From Labia minor (Eukaryota; Arthropoda; Insecta; Dermaptera; Spongiphoridae), in NCBI GenBank assembly GCA_963082975.1, contig OY720345.1, forward strand, positions 33,922,611 through 33,986,610: a stretch of DNA of 64,000 nucleotides. Reading direction: 5' to 3'. Below are positions 58,201 to 64,000 of this stretch, piece after piece. The translations under genes and the position numbers were made by a program. The notes under the pieces are model-generated. The model ran no database searches, was not told the origin of the DNA, and was given only the letters and a program-made list of their open reading frames with translations. Each line of letters opens with the position of its first letter. Position 1 is the stretch's first letter.

Positions 58201-59962
58201 CACAGAGAATAAATAATAATGAAATGTAGAGAAATCGATGTATAGGTATTATAAATATCATGTTTCGACTGAATTAATTAATTTAAAAGGTTGTATAATT
58301 ACAACTTATTTCATTTTTTAATTTTTTATCTTTAAAAAATTATATATTAATTTATTTATTATATTTATTTAAAATATATAATTAAAAATTCTAATAAATA
58401 TAGATTTATTGTTTGACTTATTGTTAAAATCAAATAGTGGAGAGAAGGATTTACATCCCCCCTTCCACACACACACACACTTATACACTCACATTTTTGA
58501 TGCAAATTAAAAAAATAAAATAAATAAAAAGTATCGCATATGACAAAAATAAATATAGATTCGATATGATGTTGATGATGTTATTTAATAAAGATTCGAA
58601 TCATACTATTATTTAAATACAATTTTACTATAATATAATATAATTATAGTAAAATATACCTATAATAAAGATTATTCCATTAAATTATTGCCGATAATAA
58701 ATATTTTCAAATTTTTTTGAGTTACTTAGATATTCGCCGTGCTATACCTTGGAATTTAATTATAATCCAATTTCTAATTCTAAACAGAACAGTCAATAAC
58801 GGAGAGAAATACCAATGCTTGGCTTGGTCTTGTTTCATTCCAGTCTTTAAAATATACGATTCTCGTATTTATATACTTATACATTCTATATATCTTGAGA
58901 AATAGAATTAGTGAATTCAAACAAATTTAAATGTACTCTTTTCCATTCAAAATTAAATATCTTTTCATTAACTATATTTATTTATTTATTTATTTATATA
59001 AATAGCTATCGTGAAAATGGCAAAGCAAACCCCTACAATTCATTTGAGACGAAAGTAGAAAAAGCAAGGAAAATAGGTGCGGAGACTTTAATTCAAATAT
59101 ATACTCTAATTAAGAGGGTTATTTTTTTTTGTTTTTATTTTTATAATTTTTTTTTTCTTTGATGCTTTAAAATTAATTTCTATTTATTCAACAGATATAA
59201 ATAAAACATGAATATTTATATATTTATTTACAGTATTAGAGTCAAAGGAAAAAATATTATCTTTTTTTAAAAAATGAAAATGATTATAAACATGGTATAT
59301 TTTTCAAGAATAATTTTTACTCTGTATATTATGGAATTATAATATTAAATATATTAATATAAATATAAAGTTGATAATAAAAAAATATATTAAATATTAA
59401 ATTCTCTTTTGTAAATTATATTTTTATAAACATTTTAATTTATAATATAATTAAATTAAAAGAAAAACTAAAGAATGTCAAATGACATCGTTTTATAAAT
59501 TATATAATTGAGAAATTTATAATTATTTTATTTCTTTGGTTTTAATTTATTATCAAAGGTATATTGAAAATGGTTTAAGTATGGTGTAAAACACAGTGCT
59601 TTAAATTATTAAAGATTTTATTCATAGCTTGAAAATAAAATTAAAGCTGATTTCTTTTAATTAATTTAATATTATTAATTTATTATTAACAATCAAATAC
59701 AAGGAGTAAAAATTTAAGTATATATCAAATATATATATTATTAAATTTATTATATATACAAGTCAAGACAATTGTTTAGGCCTGACCAAATTAATAAAGA
59801 AACTATCCGAATTAAATCTTGACCTCATTCAAAAAAGGAAAATGATGTGTTGTTTCCCTGAATTAAGATTTTGAAGTTAACTTAATCTTCAATATAATAC
59901 TATTTTTAATCAACATATGAAAAAATAAAATTCTTTAGTCTCAAATCAAAATTCATATATCA
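58201..59962. other. AT-rich spacer with island 58720-58860
   Basis: The island includes GTGCTATACCTTGGAATTTA and CAATGCTTGGCTTGGTC, in a 62-codon plus-strand frame (58717-58905) with no recognisable domain. A CA run is at 58470-58482. Otherwise A/T-rich. Confidence 0.4.
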
Positions 59963-60190
59963 ATCAATCTATCTATCTATCTCTGTGACTCTACGGAACT
60001 CGAAAGTTCTTGGCCGCAGCAACCACATTTCTCCAAGATCCTGAGCCACAACCATCCAATCCCTACCCTCTTCCATTTCTATACGTCCCTTCCTACATTG
60101 TCCACTCACCGCCTCCTTGGCCTTCCAACCGGATGTTTCCCAATCGGTCTCCCCACAAAAATATACCCTTCGCCATTCTTTCCTCACCTA
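59963..60190 (-). pseudogene. LINE 3' end fragment
   Basis: On the plus strand it opens CTATCTATCTATCTATCTC (the tail) then TGTGACTCTACGGAACTCG. On the minus strand a 72-codon frame includes GETDWETSGWKAKEAVSGQC and ends WLLRPRTFEFRRVTEIDR, equivalent to the carboxyl end at 39440-39717. It is 5'-truncated near 60190. The GATA-type tail is shared with the other fragments and probably marks the element's true 3' end. Confidence 0.75.
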
Positions 60191-60317
60191 TCAAAATGTA
60201 TATATATCATCAATTGGACCACTCTTAGTATTAGAGGATTCAAAATATCTATCTTTAGTAGAAATCTAAATGAAAAATTAAAATATGTATATGAATCAAA
60301 ATGCCAATTAATAGATT

Positions 60318-60556
60318 AATTAAGTAAAAAGAAATCTTTTTAAAAAACACACTTTATTTAAAATTGCACTAAAAAGTAAAAAATAAAATCACTGTAAAGT
60401 GTGTGCGCTCAAATTATAATAACACCAAATGGAAACAAATGTTTTACGGTGTTATTATAATTTGAGCGCACACACTTTACAGTTATTTTATTTTTTACTT
60501 TTTAGTGCAATTTTAAATAAAGTGTGTTTTTTAAAAATATTTCTTTTTACTTAAAT
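60318..60556. repeat. Foldback element with ~108-bp arms
   Basis: The left arm (60318-60426) begins AATTAAGTAAAAAGAAA and ends with CAAATTATAATAACACC. The right arm (60448-60556) is its complement with few differences, and the loop is only about 21 bp (AAATGGAAACAAATGTTTTAC). The core includes GTAAAGTGTGTGCGCTC / GAGCGCACACACTTTAC, a perfect pair. This is MITE or foldback architecture. It would form a very stable cruciform or hairpin RNA. Confidence 0.9.
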
Positions 60557-60850
60557 TTATTTTATACTTTTTAGTCGTGTTCAGTGCCTCTAGAACTGCT
60601 ACCGCCATCTATGATTGAAATAGTGAACTATTCCATATTCCGCATATGAAAGTTTAGTTAATTAATTACCACTAATAGATAAATAATTCAGTGGATTTTT
60701 TAATTGATTCGTGTATTATTAGCAGGAGCAAGCGCGTATGCAAAATTTCAAGTTGATTGAATGACGGGAAGTTGTTGAAATATCGATTATAAAATGCCGC
60801 GGATAAACAGACGGACAAACGGACAGTGTGAGTTAAATAAAGTGTTTTAA
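60557..60850 (+). repeat. Transposon-like relic next to the foldback
   Basis: The segment contains GCTACCGCCATCTATG, GCAAAATTTCAAGTTGATTG and AAACAGACGGACAAACGGAC. These phrases resemble the non-coding bodies of Helitron-like and other non-autonomous arthropod elements (compare Y copies and 9120-9260). The ends cannot be defined. Confidence 0.4.
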
Positions 60851-62099
60851 AAAATGGTAAAGGCTAAATATAAAGATAAAAGTGGTCATATTGATATATA
60901 ATTATACAGAACATCCAAAATCAATTCATAAATAAAGTGCTAAACACCAAACCAAAAATTAAATGGTATTATGTTCTTTGTGTAAGATAGAAAAATAATT
61001 AGTATACAAGATCTATCTAACCAACTTTCTCAAAATACTAGTATATAGTTATTCTAAATAATTGAGCTAGAATCAAAAATTTATATTTTTTAATAATTAA
61101 TTATACTTAATATTTATTGACAAAAAAAAAAAATTTAATACAAATAGGATATTTTAATTTCCATCCAGAAACATGGTTAAGCACATAATCACAATTAATC
61201 TTTCACATTTTAGCCCACCAATTTTTTTGTTGAATTTTATATTTATTTTTGTGCAGATATTTAAAATAAATGAAATGTCAATTTGAAAATAATAATTAAT
61301 TTTTCCAATTTTGTAATTATTGTATAGATGGTAAATTTCGAAATTCTCATGTTAAGATAGAATATAATTTATTAAATTGTTCGATGGATTAGATTGTACC
61401 AATCAATGGGACAATATTTAATCCCCTTTCTGCCAAACCTTTCTTTCCGATTTTCCCCTGATAACAATTGGGTGAAATCATCAAATAGCTTTCAGAAAAA
61501 TGAAATTTTTCAATAAAACTTAATTTTATATCTGGCCACTTCAATTTTATTTTAATAACATTAAAGTAATTTTTTTTAGCCAAAATGCAATTCAATTGCT
61601 TTTTCTGTTATCACAACTTTTTTGTTTAACAAGTTCTTCATCGTATTGTAATTTTTATTTAACTTGAAATATAATGTCTAATGTCAATTTTAATTTTAAA
61701 ATATAATCGTGGTGTTTAAAAAAAAATGATAAATTATTCAAAAAAAAAAAAAAAAGATAGAAAGAAAGAAAGAGAGAACATTTGCTTGATTTTTATAGTT
61801 CTTTTTTCATCTCAACCCGCTTGTCACAATTAAGTTTCATTTTTATTAATTTCTTTTTTTTTTTAACTGTAGTGAACTTTTAAAATAACTTCTTAATTAG
61901 AAAAATGAGGCTCAACTTTGTCTTGTTTTTTTTTAATATTTTAATAAATTAATGAAAAATAGATCTATCAAGAAATTCGCATTTTGAAAAGATTAATGTT
62001 CATTATTTTGACATTTATGAATGAAAATTTATCATTAAAATATTCTCGAGTAAAAATTTTGCAAAAAAAAAAGAAAGTATTTTTCTATTATTGAATATT
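60851..62099. other. AT-rich spacer, no gene
   Basis: A minus-strand 68-codon frame (61595-61389) has no domain. A GAAA run lies at 61758-61778. No repeats recognised. Confidence 0.5.
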
Positions 62100-62410
62100 G
62101 TTTAACTTTGACGTTTTCACAACCAAGTTGCTTTCACCTTTATTTTTACCCTCAACTCTTCATTTTTATATCGATTGGATCGAAATCCACTTGGGAATTG
62201 AATAAATTTACAAATAGTTTCCTCAAAGAGGCTTTTTGAACAGCAATCGTCTCCCCAACCCCCTAGGAGTAGAGGAATTGACGAGAGATCGCCCCAGAAG
62301 AGATTGCGATTGATAAAATCTTTCCTCGAGATAAATTATTTCTTTGCAATCATCATCAACAACCCTTTGATGAAATAAGACAGCCTTTTTGATTTTCTGT
62401 TATTTCTTGT
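62100..62410. other. Unique island, candidate non-coding element
   Basis: Includes ATATCGATTGGATCGAAATC, CAGCAATCGTCTCCCCAACC and, about 50 bp later, GAAGAGATTGCGATTGAT, an inverted related motif (GCAATCG/CGATTGC type). No domain or repeat match. Candidate conserved non-coding sequence. Confidence 0.3.
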
Positions 62411-62832
62411 TTTAAAACAAACAGTCATGGATAAATAAATAAATATCTACTGATGCAGAAGAGAAGATCAAACGAATTCAATTAAATAGAAAAGTCATCA
62501 AAGAAATAGAAAACAAGTATTTGGAAAATTATTAATAAAAAATAATAATAATAATAAAAAGAACGATGAAGAAAGACAAATAAATAATGAATAAAAGAGA
62601 AGGATAAATTGTGAATAAATCATTGCTATTTATTTAACTCGCTCTCTATGTTTGTGTTTGTATGTACAAAATTACATAAATCATCACTATCTGAATATCA
62701 AGCCTCTTATAATATATCTCCAATATATGTGAAATCGTGAAGAATTAAATTATTTTGAAGTTTTCCTTTAAAAACCAACGCGAAATTATATTTATTAATT
62801 AATCTTAATGAAATTATACTGAACAAAATATT

Positions 62833-63600
62833 TTAAAAATTTATCTTATCTTATTATGCTAGCTAAAATTGTATATATATATAGCCATTGGTTCTCAAAA
62901 ACCGCTCTAACGATTTTTTTCAAATTTACACTAGATATAGTATCTATAAAGAAAAATTGAGTTTTATTGATCACATCTCTTGAAAAATACATTTTCATTA
63001 TTAATTTCTTAATTAAAAATTATATATGGAAAACGTCAAAATTGGCATCCATTTTTATTTTTTAACTGAAATTGTATTAATATTTTTTTTTATTTAAATA
63101 TTTTTAATTTTATTTCAAAATTAAATAATAAATTTTAAAATATTTATTTTTAATAAAATATATATAGATATTTATTAATCTCTCTCAAAAAAAAAACAAA
63201 AACAAAAACAAAAAACATATACGTCTTGCTAAGAAAGTAAAAAATGTCGTTTTTATCATCTAAGTATTATTAGTCTATTGGGTAGAGCGACTGTCTGACG
63301 ATTCAACTTCGCAGGATCGAAACCGGCGGAAAATAGTTTTTTTTTTTTTTTAATCTATTATTTTTTAATAAATTACTATTTTATATTTATTTATTCATTG
63401 TTCTTTTATTTTATTTTATTAATTAAGTTTTAGATAGTTTTATAATTTTTAATATTTCTTCACTAAAATATCATTTAATATTTATTAATATTATTTATTT
63501 ATTATTATTGAGTACCCGAAGTTCCATTCATTTTAATCAGATTGATGCAATGATGCAACATTTAATAATAGTAATATTGTAATAAATTTCTATCTTGAAA
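62833..63600 (+). repeat. Repeat family Z, copy C
   Basis: It opens TTATCTTATCTTATTATGCT, has AAACCGCTCTAACGATTTTT and AAAGAAAAATTGAG in the same order as copy A, then an A/T centre with (AAAAC)n near 63190-63215, and ends with GAGTACCCGAAGTTCCATTC and GATGCAATGATGCAACAT. Relative to copies A and B it carries an extra tRNA-like segment (63265-63335). No coding capacity. Confidence 0.7.
63265..63335 (+). repeat. tRNA-like SINE head inside family Z copy C
   Basis: ATTGGGTAGAGCGACTGTCTG resembles a tRNA D-arm/A box and GCAGGATCGAAACCGGCGG a T-arm/B box. A T-rich run follows. The acceptor stem does not close, so it is a SINE or tRNA pseudogene. The segment is absent from Z copies A and B, which suggests insertion after Z spread. 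Confidence 0.5.
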
Positions 63601-63759
63601 ATTGTTACATATTATTTAGGATATTTTAAAAACAATTTCTTTCTTTAATATTTAATATATATATATATATATATCTATTCTTAAAATTGAATTTGTTTAA
63701 ATTTTAACACATATATTCAATAATATAAATATATATAAAATAATATTAAATTGTATATA

Positions 63760-64000
63760 ATATGTGTGTGTAACGGGCGGACCATTTATTTTATTTGTAA
63801 TTATATTTAAACCTGGTGAACTCATCCACTGGAATTGGCTCCCAGGAGGTGCTGCTCAGATGGAGCCCGCGCAAACTAAAAGGGATTCCCCTAAAGATCT
63901 TAGCAGCCCTTGGCTCGCTATGATAGACAGTCGTTGGAGTCGTTGTGAAACCATTGAGCTGATGAGATAGTGCATGGTACTCAATCCTTAAATTTATGTT
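63760..64000. other. G+C-rich block at the right edge, unidentified
   Basis: From about 63768 composition changes sharply (GTAACGGGCGGACC; CTCCCAGGAGGTGCTGC; AGCAGCCCTTGGCTCGC). A plus-strand 68-codon frame (63764-63970) reads ELIHWNWLPGGAAQMEPAQ, then SPWLAMIDSRWSRCETIEL. I recognise no family, and a minus-strand frame is also largely open. The block may continue beyond the window. It may be an exon, part of a transposon, or a repeat. Confidence 0.3.

Noticed and set aside
60010..60319. Plus-strand frames over 60010-60319
   Set aside because: Antisense of the LINE fragment at 59963-60190.
1..64000. CRISPR array, rRNA operon, telomeric repeat or bacterial gene cluster
   Set aside because: No regularly spaced identical repeats with unique spacers, no rRNA core motifs, no TTAGG-type arrays and no operon-like frames were seen. 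The sequence is eukaryotic in character.

Overview
The window looks like nuclear DNA of an animal, most likely an arthropod. By eye it is about three quarters A+T, it has no operons or long open frames, and it is full of degraded eukaryotic transposable elements: LINE 3' ends, tRNA-derived SINEs, mariner, Tc1, hAT and pogo-like DNA transposons, Helitron and Helentron-like elements, and foldback MITEs. The species cannot be named from the sequence. No host protein-coding gene, rRNA gene or intact tRNA gene could be recognised. It reads as intergenic or long-intron sequence.

Layout, 1-16 kb: one copy of an unclassified ~0.9 kb repeat (family Z, 963-1880), a hAT MITE (3076-3347), a LINE 3' fragment (4782-5101), a second hAT-like MITE (6914-7152), another LINE fragment (8160-8322), a second Z copy carrying a Tc1-like MITE (10066-10800), a deleted mariner that keeps the transposase N-terminal helix-turn-helix (12813-13119), and a 150-bp near-perfect inverted repeat overlapping Helentron-like element X1 (14401-15170).

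16-33 kb: Helentron-like family Y copy 1 (16255-16735), a tRNA-like SINE head (19607-19690), microsatellites and a 42-bp perfect palindrome (20317-20413), a hAT MITE with an exact 8-bp target duplication (23131-23437), a foldback (25539-25795), Y copy 2 (27254-27755), a long-TIR MITE (28624-29151), X copy 2 (29824-30295) and a small open frame with a signal-peptide-like segment (32959-33225).

33-50 kb: two copies of a tRNA-derived SINE (33591, 36025), LINE fragments (37969, 39440), a short Tc1-like MITE (40743), a hairpin element (41613-41835), a SINE with a textbook B box (42301-42585), X copy 3 (43840-44393), a diverged second copy of the long-TIR MITE (45387-45893), and a set of direct repeats (49461-50030).

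50-64 kb: a G+C-rich island that may be a promoter or first exon (50990-51720), a non-autonomous canonical Helitron with both termini readable (54366-56151) that holds Y copy 3 and a LINE fragment, a broken pogo/Tigger-type transposase C-terminus (56955-57590), a mariner C-terminal remnant (58027-58200), a LINE fragment, a 108-bp-arm foldback (60318-60556), a third Z copy with a tRNA-like insert (62833-63600), and a G+C-rich block at the right edge (63760-64000).

Among the repeats lie about twenty short, less A+T-rich, apparently unique islands. Some have homeodomain, E-box or octamer-like motifs. They are the best candidates for conserved non-coding or regulatory DNA. No genes can be seen working together here. 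What the sequence shows is layered transposition, with nesting order readable at several sites.
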